Origin: Bacteroidota bacterium
GTDB taxonomy: Bacteria > Bacteroidota > Bacteroidia > Flavobacteriales > Flavobacteriaceae
Length of the DNA stretch: 64,000 nt
Direction: 5' to 3'
Assembly: GCA_029557895.1 (NCBI GenBank)
Contig: JAKQHT010000008.1
Location: 17,035 to 81,034, forward strand
Shown here: positions 52,570 to 61,556 of the stretch, piece after piece
Position numbering within the stretch: the first letter of the stretch is position 1
How the letters are laid out: the number at the start of each line of letters is the position of its first letter
The notes under the pieces: generated by a model
Seen by the model: the letters and a program-made list of their open reading frames with translations, nothing else
What the model was told of the DNA's origin: nothing
Database searches by the model: none
Position numbers and translations under genes: made by a program

Positions 52570-54345
52570 TTAATTTATGGCGTCGCCACGGAGCATCCTG
52601 AATTTTTTTCGGGCTTCCACCGCATAGATACTGTCTTGATGGTTGAATAATATCTGCTCGTACATGGTCTTGGCCTTTTCGGGCTCTCCGAGTACCTCGC
52701 TATAAAGTTCGCCAAGAAAAAAAAGCGCGTCGTCGGCAAGGATGCCGTCGCCATAGTTGGCAATGATGGATTGGTAATTTGCAATTGCCTTATCGTATTG
52801 TTGCTTTTCCTCGTAAAGTTTTGCCTGTTTCAAAAGGGCTTCGTCTTCGATGCTTTCACCTTTGTGTTCCGTCAGTATTTTGTCCAAAAGGGCGATGGCT
52901 TCTGCATTACGGTTCTGGAACGATAACAAATCGGCTTTTGCGTACAATTTTAGGGCCGTACGCAGCGAGTCTTCATATTTGTTGTCCGAAATAAGCAGTT
53001 TCAGGTCGAGGGCGTCATTGGCAATGAGCTGCGACGTGGACGCTTTCAGGATTTTGAGCTGCGATTCGGCCCAATCAAAATCACCTTTGTAATAACTGGT
53101 TTTTGCAACCCTGAACCGTGCTTCCTGCGAGATGGTGCTGTTTTTGAGATTGGTCTGGATCTGGGTATAATAGATGAGTGCTTCATTGAATTTTTCTTGT
53201 AGCACAAGTATGTCGCCAAGCTTCAGTTTTACGCTTGCTTGCTGAAAAGGCGACAATTTGAGTTGAAGGCTTTTCTTTAGGAAAGCACTTGCCTCATCGG
53301 GCTTTTTCAGGTGAAAGGCCAAAAAATCTGCATAAGAAATCTGGAGTGACAGGGTCTGCTCGTAAGTGCCATATTCATTGAAAAGTTGTTCGTATTTTTT
53401 GTTTATGGCAGGATGGTCTTTTTCCGAAGCATTTTCAACCGCGATGTCCAAAAAATATTGATTGGCAATCAGCTTTGTGTCGATGTCCTGTGCTGTTTCC
53501 AAAACAAATTGAAAAATTACCATGGCAGCGTTGTCCTGGTTATCGTTATGTGCCATAACGGCAAGTTCCACGATACGGTCTAAGCTTTCAGGATTTCGTT
53601 TATAAAGCGCTTTTTCTTGTGTAAACGACTTTTGATAATCTTTTTCCTGAACAAAAAGCCAACTCAAGAGTTCGTACCAATAGTCGTGGGGTTGCGTCTG
53701 AATTTTTTTAAGCAGTAGTTTTTTTAGTATGGTGTTGTTTTCGTTATCTCTGTTCTCTGAAACAAAGTCACCGAAAGCCCTCTTGGCATTGTTGATGAAA
53801 TCGGGTTTGTCTTCAATGAAATGGAGGTAACTCAAGAACATGTCTTCCATTCTGCCCTGTTCGGCATAAATCTGGGCCAGTTGAATGTCAAAATTGTTAT
53901 TGGGGTTGAGTGCCATCGCCTTTTTATATGCCGCTATGGCCTGATCGAGTAATGAGTGTTCTTCCAACTGTCGGCCCACGGCATACACATAGTTTGGGTT
54001 TTCGTCTATTTTAGCGAGGGCATCATCATAGAGGTTTTTTGCTGCTTCGGTATCGCCCTGCAATTGGTGGTTGTAGCCAAGTTCTATAAGAAGCATGGGG
54101 GTTTTGTCGATGGCCATCCGTTCTTTGATAAGTTTTTCCGCTTCACCATACTGTTTTAACTGCTGGTGTGTTTTGATGAGTTGCAAAAGATAACTGTTTG
54201 ACGGATTTCTTTTGTACAGTTGCTGGTAGCCAACCAAGGCTTTTTCAAATTCCCCTTTTTTGAAGTACCCTTCAATAAGAAGGATGTCCTGTGCATGGAG
54301 CAGGGTACTCAACAGAAAGAAAAGAATTGGCAAATACCTGTGCAT
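52570..54345 (-). CDS. Exported tetratricopeptide-repeat protein
   Basis: 591 aa from ATG 54345. Signal peptide (LPILFFLLSTLLHAQ) and at least eight TPR-like helical repeats (ALVGYQQLYKRNPSN, AIAAYKKAMALNPNN, AIANYQSIIANYGDGILADDALFFLGELY and so on). Likely a periplasmic scaffold. Its in-frame upstream ATG at 54405 would put 20 extra polar residues before the signal, so 54345 is preferred. Confidence 0.85.
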   Translation of the reverse strand: MHRYLPILFFLLSTLLHAQDILLIEGYFKKGEFEKALVGYQQLYKRNPSNSYLLQLIKTHQQLKQYGEAEKLIKERMAIDKTPMLLIELGYNHQLQGDTEAAKNLYDDALAKIDENPNYVYAVGRQLEEHSLLDQAIAAYKKAMALNPNNNFDIQLAQIYAEQGRMEDMFLSYLHFIEDKPDFINNAKRAFGDFVSENRDNENNTILKKLLLKKIQTQPHDYWYELLSWLFVQEKDYQKSFTQEKALYKRNPESLDRIVELAVMAHNDNQDNAAMVIFQFVLETAQDIDTKLIANQYFLDIAVENASEKDHPAINKKYEQLFNEYGTYEQTLSLQISYADFLAFHLKKPDEASAFLKKSLQLKLSPFQQASVKLKLGDILVLQEKFNEALIYYTQIQTNLKNSTISQEARFRVAKTSYYKGDFDWAESQLKILKASTSQLIANDALDLKLLISDNKYEDSLRTALKLYAKADLLSFQNRNAEAIALLDKILTEHKGESIEDEALLKQAKLYEEKQQYDKAIANYQSIIANYGDGILADDALFFLGELYSEVLGEPEKAKTMYEQILFNHQDSIYAVEARKKFRMLRGDAIN

Positions 54346-54861
54346 GGGCAACTTGTGATTTTTGTTTGGTGATGGATATGGTTGGGTTAATTCGTTTATT
54401 TTCAATTGTGTTTGTCGATAATTACGGATTATCTAAACATCTTAACCCTTAAACGCTTAACCTCCGCCCACCAAAAAATATTTGTAAATATAAGGATTGC
54501 TTTTTTTCCTTATGTGAACAATATGATAAAAAAATACCCGGGAAATACAACCCGGGCATTACCATCAAAATAAATGTGCTATTAACCACTACTCTGTAAA
54601 TGATTCAATTATTCTGGATTGGCATTTTTATGTTTGTACCACAAGGGTGGGACGAATCGCTAAAAAAGTATTTCACTTACCATTACAACCAATGACGCAA
54701 GTAAAACAAGGCGTACTATGTCTTTCATAAGTAGGTATTTTAAAATTGGGATCACTAACATCAAAAAAATTATCCACAATTCAAAAATTAACGCAAAAAA
54801 ATCGTTGAACAACGTTATTTTTTCACATTTAATCGAAAGAGCATACGATTATTCCTACAAA
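54346..54861. other. Intergenic region between TPR gene and serS
   Basis: 516 bases without a recognised large gene. Contents: a minus-strand terminator-like hairpin CCCGGG (54537-54542) with CCCGGG (54551-54556) and a T-rich run in the minus strand (to 54527); a possible 22-aa membrane peptide; a perfect DnaA-box-like TTATCCACA (54770-54778); a second hairpin CGTTG/CAACG with A- and T-tracts (54794-54824) just after the serS stop; and ATAAGGA/TCCTTAT (54490-54513), next to a minus-strand TATATTTA possible promoter of the TPR gene. An origin is not supported, as only one box is seen. Confidence 0.5.
54660..54728 (-). CDS. Possible 22-aa membrane peptide
   Basis: MKDIVRLVLLASLVVMVSEILF would form one hydrophobic helix after a charged start. 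No clear ribosome site or promoter. It lies downstream of serS on the same strand and ahead of the CCCGGG hairpin, which would suit a short transcript. Chance ORF not excluded. Confidence 0.2.
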   Translation of the reverse strand: MKDIVRLVLLASLVVMVSEILF

Positions 54862-56130
54862 TTAAATTTTATCAAAACCAGTGTAAGGAACAAGAACGTC
54901 CGGAATCCTGATGCCGTCTTCAGTTTGGTAATTTTCGAGAATACCGGCCAGTACGCGGGGCAGGGCAAGTGAGCTTCCATTGAGGGTATGTGCCAATTCG
55001 TTTTTGCCTTCGGAATTCCTGAAACGCAATTTTAGCCTGTTGGCCTGAAAGGTTTCAAAATTGGATACTGAAGAAATTTCCAACCATCGGTCTTGTGCGG
55101 TTGAAAATACTTCAAAGTCGTATGTGAGTGCCGAAGTAAAGCCAAGGTCGCCACCACAAAGCCGCAATATCCGATAAGGTAGTTTGAGCTCGTTTAAAAT
55201 GGTTTTGACATGTTCGACCATTTCGTCAAGAGCCGTATAAGATCTTGTGGGATGTTCGATGCGCAAGATTTCGACTTTGTCAAATTGGTGCAGACGGTTG
55301 AGTCCCCTTACATGGGCTCCATAGCTGCCCGCCTCTCGCCTAAAACAAGGTGTGTAACCGGTTACGGCAACAGGGAGTTCGTTTTCGTTGAGTACCACAT
55401 CCCTGAAAATATTGGTCCCAGGTACTTCGGCAGTAGGGATGAGGTAGAGGTTGTCTTCTGTCACGTGGTACATCTGGCCTTCTTTGTCTGGCAATTGTCC
55501 CGTCCCGAAGCCGGAAGCTTCGTTTACTAAATGTGGCAACTGGTATTCGGTATAGCCGGCAGCGGTATTTTTATCCAGAAAATAAGCAATCAAAGCACGT
55601 TGTAACCGCGCACCTTTACCTTTATATACAGGAAAACCGGCACCCGTAATCTTGTTGCCAAGCTCAAAATCGATGATGTCGTATTTTTTTGCCAATTCCC
55701 AATGTGGCAATGCCCCACTGTGCAAGGTCGGGACATCGCCATGGCTATAGACCACTTCGTTGTCGGTCTCGGAGCTGCCTTTGGGTACCAATCCATTTGG
55801 GATATTTGGAATTTTGTACAGCAGCTGGTTGAGGTTTTCCACTATGCTGTTCAGTTGATCGCCCAGCATTTTGGTTTCTTCTTTCAGTAAGGAAGAACGT
55901 TCTTTGAGTTGGTTGGCTTCTTGTGCCTTTCCGGATTTGTACAGTATGCCTATTTCTTTTGACAGATTATTGGACTCTGCCAAGAGGTTGTCGAGTTTGG
56001 TTTGGGTTTTACGCCGTTCTTCATCGAGTGCGATGACCTCGTCGATCATTTGCGTGGCGTCAATGTTCCTTTTTGTGAGCGCCTTGATGACGGCGTCACG
56101 ATGTGCTCTAATATATGGTAATTGAAGCAT
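54862..56130 (-). CDS. serS: Serine-tRNA ligase
   Basis: 422 aa. N-terminal coiled-coil arm (about 30-105, RRKTQTKLDNLLAESNNL), class II core: motif 2 FRREAGSYGAHVRGLNRLHQFDKVEI (in parts), motif 3 GSSLALPRVLAGILENYQ. Also charges tRNA-Sec in organisms that have it; no evidence here. Single gene, terminated by the hairpin at 54794. Confidence 0.97.
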   Translation of the reverse strand: MLQLPYIRAHRDAVIKALTKRNIDATQMIDEVIALDEERRKTQTKLDNLLAESNNLSKEIGILYKSGKAQEANQLKERSSLLKEETKMLGDQLNSIVENLNQLLYKIPNIPNGLVPKGSSETDNEVVYSHGDVPTLHSGALPHWELAKKYDIIDFELGNKITGAGFPVYKGKGARLQRALIAYFLDKNTAAGYTEYQLPHLVNEASGFGTGQLPDKEGQMYHVTEDNLYLIPTAEVPGTNIFRDVVLNENELPVAVTGYTPCFRREAGSYGAHVRGLNRLHQFDKVEILRIEHPTRSYTALDEMVEHVKTILNELKLPYRILRLCGGDLGFTSALTYDFEVFSTAQDRWLEISSVSNFETFQANRLKLRFRNSEGKNELAHTLNGSSLALPRVLAGILENYQTEDGIRIPDVLVPYTGFDKI

Positions 56131-56331
56131 AATGCTTTTTGTTGGAATTTTAGCTTTAAATGCGGGCTAAATACGTTTTTGAGTGACAAAAATAGGAAGT
56201 TTTTTACAACCAATTTATACAGGGAACGAAATGTGCCGAGGAATTGTATAAAATAGCTATTGCAAGAATCCCTTTTGGTTGTAAAAGCAAGAGGCTTTTC
56301 TGTTTTTAAAATACCCTTACATTGATAAATG

Positions 56332-56700
56332 TTTTAAGAATCTGTCTAAAATTCATTGGTCTCAAAAATAGTTGAAACTATGGACTTTCAGTCCATTTCG
56401 CTTTCAGCTTCTAAAAATTTTAATTAGCCACGGATTACACGGATTAACACAGATTTTTTTCCGTGAGAATCTGTGTAATCCGTGGCAAAATAATAAAAAG
56501 TGAACTTTCAGTTCGCAACCAAAACTATGGACTTTTAGTCCATAATGGTTTATTTTCACAATTCTTTTATGCTTCTTTTTGGCTGCAACTGCGTTAAATT
56601 TTGAAACGATAGCCCTGCTATCCTTAAAAAATTTTCCTTGTTTCGCTCAAAAATAAGCTATAAAATCTCTTGCAAAACAAAATTTAGACAGATTCTAAAA
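56332..56700. mobile_element. MITE-like palindromic element
   Basis: About 370 bases with inverted ends TTTTAAGAATCTGTCTAAA (56332-56350) and TTTAGACAGATTCTAAAA (56683-56700), one base different in spacing. Inside: GCCACGGATTACAC (56433) perfectly paired with GTGTAATCCGTGGC (to about 56486); two short hairpins TGGACTttcAGTCCA (about 56390) and TGGACTtttAGTCCA (about 56528); and GAACTttcAGTTC. No ORF. The element ends 1 bp before the stop codon of the next gene. The 200 bases from 56131 to 56331 are AT-rich with the serS start region and nothing else. Confidence 0.6.
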
Positions 56701-56701
56701 C

Positions 56702-57067
56702 TCAATAAATGTTAATGATAACATCGCCTCCGCCAGTCCATGTCCACGACGCACTAAAAGGCTGGTTGCCATTACAATGAGCAGTGTGCTGACTTGTGTT
56801 TACATAGGGGCCATATTCAGTAACGTCTATTGCGTCCACACCCGGCAGTAAAACTTTAACGATATTGAAGTCACTGGGGGCAGAATCGTTAAATGCTATA
56901 TCAAAAGGGCTATCATAAAAGGCGACCATATACGGACCGACACCAAATATACCTCCATCGGTAGATATTGTATAGCTACACCCGGTGTTGTTGAACACCG
57001 TTAGGCTGTTTGCTTTGGCAATGGCCGTTGCCATCATGAGTGCGAATGTTAAAAAGAGGGTTTTCAT
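56702..57067 (-). CDS. Small secreted protein of unknown function
   Basis: 121 aa with signal peptide (MMATAIAKANS). The mature part has a Cys (NNTGCSYTI) and a second (AHCNGN), possibly a disulfide, and beta-strand character with many aromatic residues ending in SASWTWTGGGDVIINIY. No family recognised. Its stop codon is directly at the border of the palindromic element. Confidence 0.6.
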   Translation of the reverse strand: MKTLFLTFALMMATAIAKANSLTVFNNTGCSYTISTDGGIFGVGPYMVAFYDSPFDIAFNDSAPSDFNIVKVLLPGVDAIDVTEYGPYVNTSQHTAHCNGNQPFSASWTWTGGGDVIINIY

Positions 57068-57115
57068 AAGGTTGGTTGTCTGAATTTCTTAAATTTATAA
57101 AAAAAAATTGGGAAA

Positions 57116-59098
57116 ATGAAACACGTCACTACCTTTTTTATTCTTTTGTTTTCATCGGGCCTGTTTGCGCAGCCCTCATTGGATTGGCTGACCTATTTTG
57201 GGGAGCAGACCGGCTATTATAGCCGTACGCAACCGTCACAGATATTATATGACAGCATCAGCGGCCATATCTATATGGCAGGAGTGACCAGTGACACCCT
57301 TGGGATCGCCACACCGGGCGCCCACCAGGAAATGCTTTATAACAGTAGTGATTTTGGGTTTACAGAACGAGATATTTTCCTGTCCAAATGGGACACCTCC
57401 GGCAACCTGATCTGGAGCACCTATTATGGAGGGTTGTCTGCGGATAGACTGGGTGATGCCGCCTTGGATGCAGAAGGGAACATCCTCCTTACGGGCACCA
57501 ATGAGGGGCATACCAACATCACGACCCCGGGCGCGTTCCAGGAGTTTACGGTATATGAACCCGGAATGACTGTCAATCCCAACATTTTTTTGTCCAAATT
57601 TTCGCCCGACGGCACACTGCTGTGGGGCACCTATTTTGGATTGGGGGGCAACACTGCATATTCGGGATTGGCCATCGACCCCGCCACCAACGACATATAC
57701 ATGACCGGTATGTCAACCTATCCCGGTTTGGGCACTTCCGGCACGTTCCAGCCCGATTTTTTTGGGGGCGTGGCCGATGGCTTTATCGCCAAGTTCGATG
57801 CCTCGGGCAACAGGATATGGTGCACCTATCTGGGCGGCGAGGACACCGATGACATTTCTAATATTGTGCTCAGCGAGCAGGGCTATCTGTACGTTTGCGG
57901 AACCACACGAAGCGCGACCAACATCGCCTCCCCGGGCGCCGAGATCGAAGATCGGGAAGCCGGTACAAATAATATGGTAGGGTTTTTGGCAAAATTCGAC
58001 ACTTCCGGCAACAGGATATGGTGCACCTATCTGGGCGGTGAAGGGCCCTTTGATGTGTTCTTTGACATCAAGACCACGAGCTACGAGCCAACGGGAGAAG
58101 AGCGTGTATTTGTTAGCGGTATTGTACAAAGCACCACCCTTGGGACGGCAGGAACTTTTGGGCCTACCTATGGTGGTGGAGCAAGGGACATGGTCTTGCT
58201 GAAATACAACCAATCCGGGCAGAAACAGTGGGGTACTTATATAGGCGGTAACGGTTCAGATGCGCCGAACAATTTATCGGGCTTTACCAATTCCCTTATA
58301 ATCAAAGGCAGCTACGGCGATGAAGAAATGCAAGTAGCGGGCGGTACCCAGAGCGCAGATTTTTATTTTGACGGTCCGGAGTGCAGCTACGCGCCGCACA
58401 CCGGCAACCGAAAAGGTTTTGTGGCATCGTTGGACACCACGGGAAACCTCAACTGGAGTTCGCCCTTTGATGATGGCATCAGCAGTATCGGTCCAGCAGG
58501 GGGCGACCGTTTTTTCATAGTGGGAGCCACCGATATAGACGGACTTGCCACCAGTGGTGCGCACATGGACACTAAAGAACCGGGCAGCATTTCAGGGTTT
58601 CTGGGAAGTATCAATCTGGATCATTGCAGCCACGAAACTTTCGAGATCACCATGGACAACGGCATCCTTTTTGCGCCCTTTGGCTACCAGAACCACCAAT
58701 GGACGATGGACGGCGTTGACATCCCGGGGGCGGTGTATGAGAGCCTCGACATCAGCGGGTACGGCCCAGGTGTCTTTACCGTCAGGTTCCGGGACGATTG
58801 CCGATGCCGGTACGAAACTGCCGAGTACGACACCGAGACGGCCTCGGTGCCCGATGCTTCGGGAAGCGGCACTGTTTACGTTTACCCCAACCCGGCGGGC
58901 GATATCCTGCAAATGGCAAACTTGAAGGGCAGTGTGTCGGTGTCCGTTTACAACATGGTTGGGCAAAAGGTGCTGTACATGGCGGCCGTGGAGAACCATG
59001 AAGCGATACCTGTTGCCCACTTGCCATTGGGGATGTACATGGTGCGGTTGTTGGATGATGGTGGGCGAGAAAACTTTATAAAATTCACGAAGAGGTAA
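57116..59098 (+). CDS. Secreted SBBP-repeat protein with T9SS type-A sorting domain
   Basis: 660 aa. Signal peptide (LLFSSGLFAQ). Beta-propeller-type SBBP repeats: GNLIWSTYYGG, GTLLWGTYFGL, GNRIWCTYLGGED and GNRIWCTYLGGEG, each preceded by a short V/F-x-x-K-F-D-x-S-G motif. C-terminal type-A sorting domain from about 585 (VYVYPNPAGDILQMANL ... LPLGMYMVRLLD). Noticeably GC-rich compared with housekeeping genes here. Functions of SBBP proteins are unknown; a surface adhesin or hydrolase partner is possible. Confidence 0.88.
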   Translation: MKHVTTFFILLFSSGLFAQPSLDWLTYFGEQTGYYSRTQPSQILYDSISGHIYMAGVTSDTLGIATPGAHQEMLYNSSDFGFTERDIFLSKWDTSGNLIWSTYYGGLSADRLGDAALDAEGNILLTGTNEGHTNITTPGAFQEFTVYEPGMTVNPNIFLSKFSPDGTLLWGTYFGLGGNTAYSGLAIDPATNDIYMTGMSTYPGLGTSGTFQPDFFGGVADGFIAKFDASGNRIWCTYLGGEDTDDISNIVLSEQGYLYVCGTTRSATNIASPGAEIEDREAGTNNMVGFLAKFDTSGNRIWCTYLGGEGPFDVFFDIKTTSYEPTGEERVFVSGIVQSTTLGTAGTFGPTYGGGARDMVLLKYNQSGQKQWGTYIGGNGSDAPNNLSGFTNSLIIKGSYGDEEMQVAGGTQSADFYFDGPECSYAPHTGNRKGFVASLDTTGNLNWSSPFDDGISSIGPAGGDRFFIVGATDIDGLATSGAHMDTKEPGSISGFLGSINLDHCSHETFEITMDNGILFAPFGYQNHQWTMDGVDIPGAVYESLDISGYGPGVFTVRFRDDCRCRYETAEYDTETASVPDASGSGTVYVYPNPAGDILQMANLKGSVSVSVYNMVGQKVLYMAAVENHEAIPVAHLPLGMYMVRLLDDGGRENFIKFTKR

Positions 59099-59111
59099 GA
59101 GATTCTAAAAG

Positions 59112-60458
59112 CTACTGACGTAAGATTTCACTTTTTTCCCGTGTTTGTTCCTGGTCAAATGGCAAGATCCATTCACTGTGCTTAAACGGGGTCCATGCCA
59201 CATTGGCCAAATCAACTTTTGGGTCGATGAATCTTTGATAATCACGTTTGTTGACCCGTACAAAGGCGTCCACATACACGCTGACGTCCCTTCCCTGTTT
59301 CGCAAAATCCTTTTTAAGGTATTGGGCAAATTGCCACGTGACATCTGGTTTTACGGCTACGATGCGCTGTTGCGATCGGGTCAGGTAATTGCTTAGGTTT
59401 ATCGGGATGGTGGCATTGGTTTCTTTGTCCACGACCTTAAAGGTAGCATGTCCTTGTTTGGAGCGGAGCATCATACGCCACGAAAGCCTATGTCCTTCTT
59501 CGGTCCAAAGTACATCGTCCTTAAAAAACCAATGGCGCAAGGGCAAGCCTATCTGCAAACCAAAATAAATGATGAATACAGAAATGAAAATTGTTTTGTA
59601 TGGGGGTACGACCAGTTGGTTCTCGACATATAGCGGTTTTTTCTTTAGGAAAATATTCCTGATGGTCTTTGGCTCAAAAAAGAACAGTGAAAATGCAATG
59701 GACAGGTAAGGGAATATCCCGACTTGAAATATGATGGAGTTGAACAAGTGGAAAAACAACGATGCGATAAAAGCCCATTTCCTGGTTGGCCTATACAAAA
59801 GCAATGGAATGATAAGCCCGTCAAACAAAAGGCCGCCGTAGCTTAAAAACCAATGTACCCATTTTTGTTGCAAAAGTTCGCCCACCAACATATAGTCCTT
59901 TTTGCTTTTTAATATGGTTTCTATGGCAGAAGTATCAAGCCAGTCCGGGTACATTTTTGCAATGGATGCGTAAGTATAGACAATGAACATCTGTAATATG
60001 AACACGATACTGCACCAGTGGGGCATTGAAATGTCTTTTAAGTTCGGGTCCTGCTTGGCGTCAACAGAAAGGTATCGGTTGGCAGGTTGAAATACCATGA
60101 TGGCGCACAACAACATCAAAAGATAATAGTGGTTGTTGTATGCAGTCTTTTGCATCAAGTAAGTTGCGGCCCACATCAAAGTAAAGGCAAGCATGCTAAA
60201 CCGATATTTGTACCCAATCATCACGCAGAAACCGCAAAGGCCCATCACGATGTAGTAAACATACATCCAGTTGCCGGGAAGTGGTTGCAGCCACTCAAAA
60301 CCCATAAATGTAAAGGTAAATTTTGGCTGTATCATGATCCTGTTGACCCAGCCCGTAAAGATGGCGCCAATACCCTCAAGAAAGATTAACAGGCCAAAAA
60401 TGACCCGAAAAACAATGAGCGGACTATTGTCCACACGCCTGAACAAAATATCAACCAT
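59112..60458 (-). CDS. HTTM domain protein (vitamin-K-dependent carboxylase-like)
   Basis: 448 aa. Six or more membrane helices in residues 15-320, typical horizontally transferred transmembrane (HTTM) domain, with motifs VFRVIFGLLIFLEGIGAIF and IAKMYPDWLD. The C-terminal 100 residues are soluble. Related to gamma-glutamyl carboxylases, but no epoxidase activity has been shown for most bacterial members. Its start overlaps the ribF stop by 8 bases, so the two are co-transcribed, a pairing seen in other Bacteroidota. Confidence 0.85.
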   Translation of the reverse strand: MVDILFRRVDNSPLIVFRVIFGLLIFLEGIGAIFTGWVNRIMIQPKFTFTFMGFEWLQPLPGNWMYVYYIVMGLCGFCVMIGYKYRFSMLAFTLMWAATYLMQKTAYNNHYYLLMLLCAIMVFQPANRYLSVDAKQDPNLKDISMPHWCSIVFILQMFIVYTYASIAKMYPDWLDTSAIETILKSKKDYMLVGELLQQKWVHWFLSYGGLLFDGLIIPLLLYRPTRKWAFIASLFFHLFNSIIFQVGIFPYLSIAFSLFFFEPKTIRNIFLKKKPLYVENQLVVPPYKTIFISVFIIYFGLQIGLPLRHWFFKDDVLWTEEGHRLSWRMMLRSKQGHATFKVVDKETNATIPINLSNYLTRSQQRIVAVKPDVTWQFAQYLKKDFAKQGRDVSVYVDAFVRVNKRDYQRFIDPKVDLANVAWTPFKHSEWILPFDQEQTREKSEILRQ

Positions 60459-61380
60459 GGTTTTTCAAAAACGATTTAGCATTGTCCATATCTAATTGCA
60501 ATTGGGCTTTCAATCGGGTTATGGAGCCCAAATCCTGTTCATCCCTCAAACGTTCCAAAAATTCTATTTTTATTTGGCTGCCGTAAATTGTTCTGTCAAA
60601 ATCGAACAGATGCACTTCAATGGTTCGGTCCGTACCGCTGACGGTTGGGTTGGTACCGATGTTCATCATTCCAAATAACTCCTTGTGGTCAACGGTGGCT
60701 TTCACCACATAAACGCCGTCAAATGGGATCAATTTATAAGCATCTTCTACCTCCACATTGGCCGTAGGATAACCAATAGTCTTTCCAAGGCCTTTGCCTC
60801 TCACTACTTTTCCCGACAAAAAATAATTGTAACCCAGATACGCGTTTGCCGTGGCTATATCACCTCGATTCAGGGCGTTCCTGATTTTTGTGGAACTCAC
60901 CGAAACATCTTCTATTTCTTGGGCGGAAATTTCTTCTACAGCAAACCCGAATATTTTCCCAAAGTAGCGCAGGTCATCTACATTGGCGCTTCGGTTTTTG
61001 CCAAAACGGTGGTCGTGACCGATGATGATATGCTTGGCATTGAGTTTTTCAACCAATATGGAAGATACAAACTCTTTTGCCGATAAGTTGGAAAACGCTT
61101 CGGTGAACGGTTGTAAAACCATTTGGTCAAGCCCGAGCGACATAAGGATGGTTTCGCGCTCGGCAATGGTATTAAGAAGTGCAATGTTTGGGTTTGTTTG
61201 AAGCACCATTCTTGGATGCGGAAAAAAAGTTAAAACAATGGATTTCAAATCATTGTCTTTTCCGGTCTTTACCAGACGTGAGATAATTTTTTGATGACCT
61301 ATATGCACACCGTCAAATGTACCTATGGTCACTACCGAAGGTGGAATGTTTATAGATGATATGTAATCTGTTACTGACAA
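60451..61380 (-). CDS. ribF: Bifunctional riboflavin kinase / FAD synthetase
   Basis: 309 aa. N-terminal FAD synthetase with nucleotidyltransferase signature VTIGTFDGVHIGHQKII and STKIRNALNRGDI; C-terminal riboflavin kinase with GKTIGYPTANVEV. Converts riboflavin to FMN and FAD in the cytoplasm. No FMN riboswitch was noticed upstream. Overlaps the downstream HTTM gene by 8 bases. Confidence 0.96.
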   Translation of the reverse strand: MSVTDYISSINIPPSVVTIGTFDGVHIGHQKIISRLVKTGKDNDLKSIVLTFFPHPRMVLQTNPNIALLNTIAERETILMSLGLDQMVLQPFTEAFSNLSAKEFVSSILVEKLNAKHIIIGHDHRFGKNRSANVDDLRYFGKIFGFAVEEISAQEIEDVSVSSTKIRNALNRGDIATANAYLGYNYFLSGKVVRGKGLGKTIGYPTANVEVEDAYKLIPFDGVYVVKATVDHKELFGMMNIGTNPTVSGTDRTIEVHLFDFDRTIYGSQIKIEFLERLRDEQDLGSITRLKAQLQLDMDNAKSFLKNHG

Positions 61381-61494
61381 ACAAAAAATTTCTGTAAAAA
61401 TACCTAATTTAACTTTCCGAGACGAATAGGTGTGGATTTTTTAAATGAATGAATTTTTTGTGCTCACAAATAAAAAAACTCTAAAAAAAACATC

Positions 61495-61522
61495 TTGATT
61501 TTAATGAATTTTCAGTATTTTG
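61495..61522 (+). promoter_or_regulatory. Candidate promoter of the M43 protease
   Basis: TTG at 61495-61497 and TATTTTG at 61516-61522, 18 bases apart, approximate the flavobacterial pattern (one base short of TAnnTTTG), 34 bases before the ATG. Confidence 0.35.
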
Positions 61523-61556
61523 GTCGACATTTTTAACTTAATAAAATTCAATATTT

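Noticed and set aside
54400..54860. Replication origin
   Set aside because: Only one good DnaA box, no gene context (dnaA, dnaN) and no visible iteron cluster.
60451..61556. FMN riboswitch ahead of ribF
   Set aside because: The spacer to the M43 gene is short and AT-rich with no recognisable conserved FMN element.
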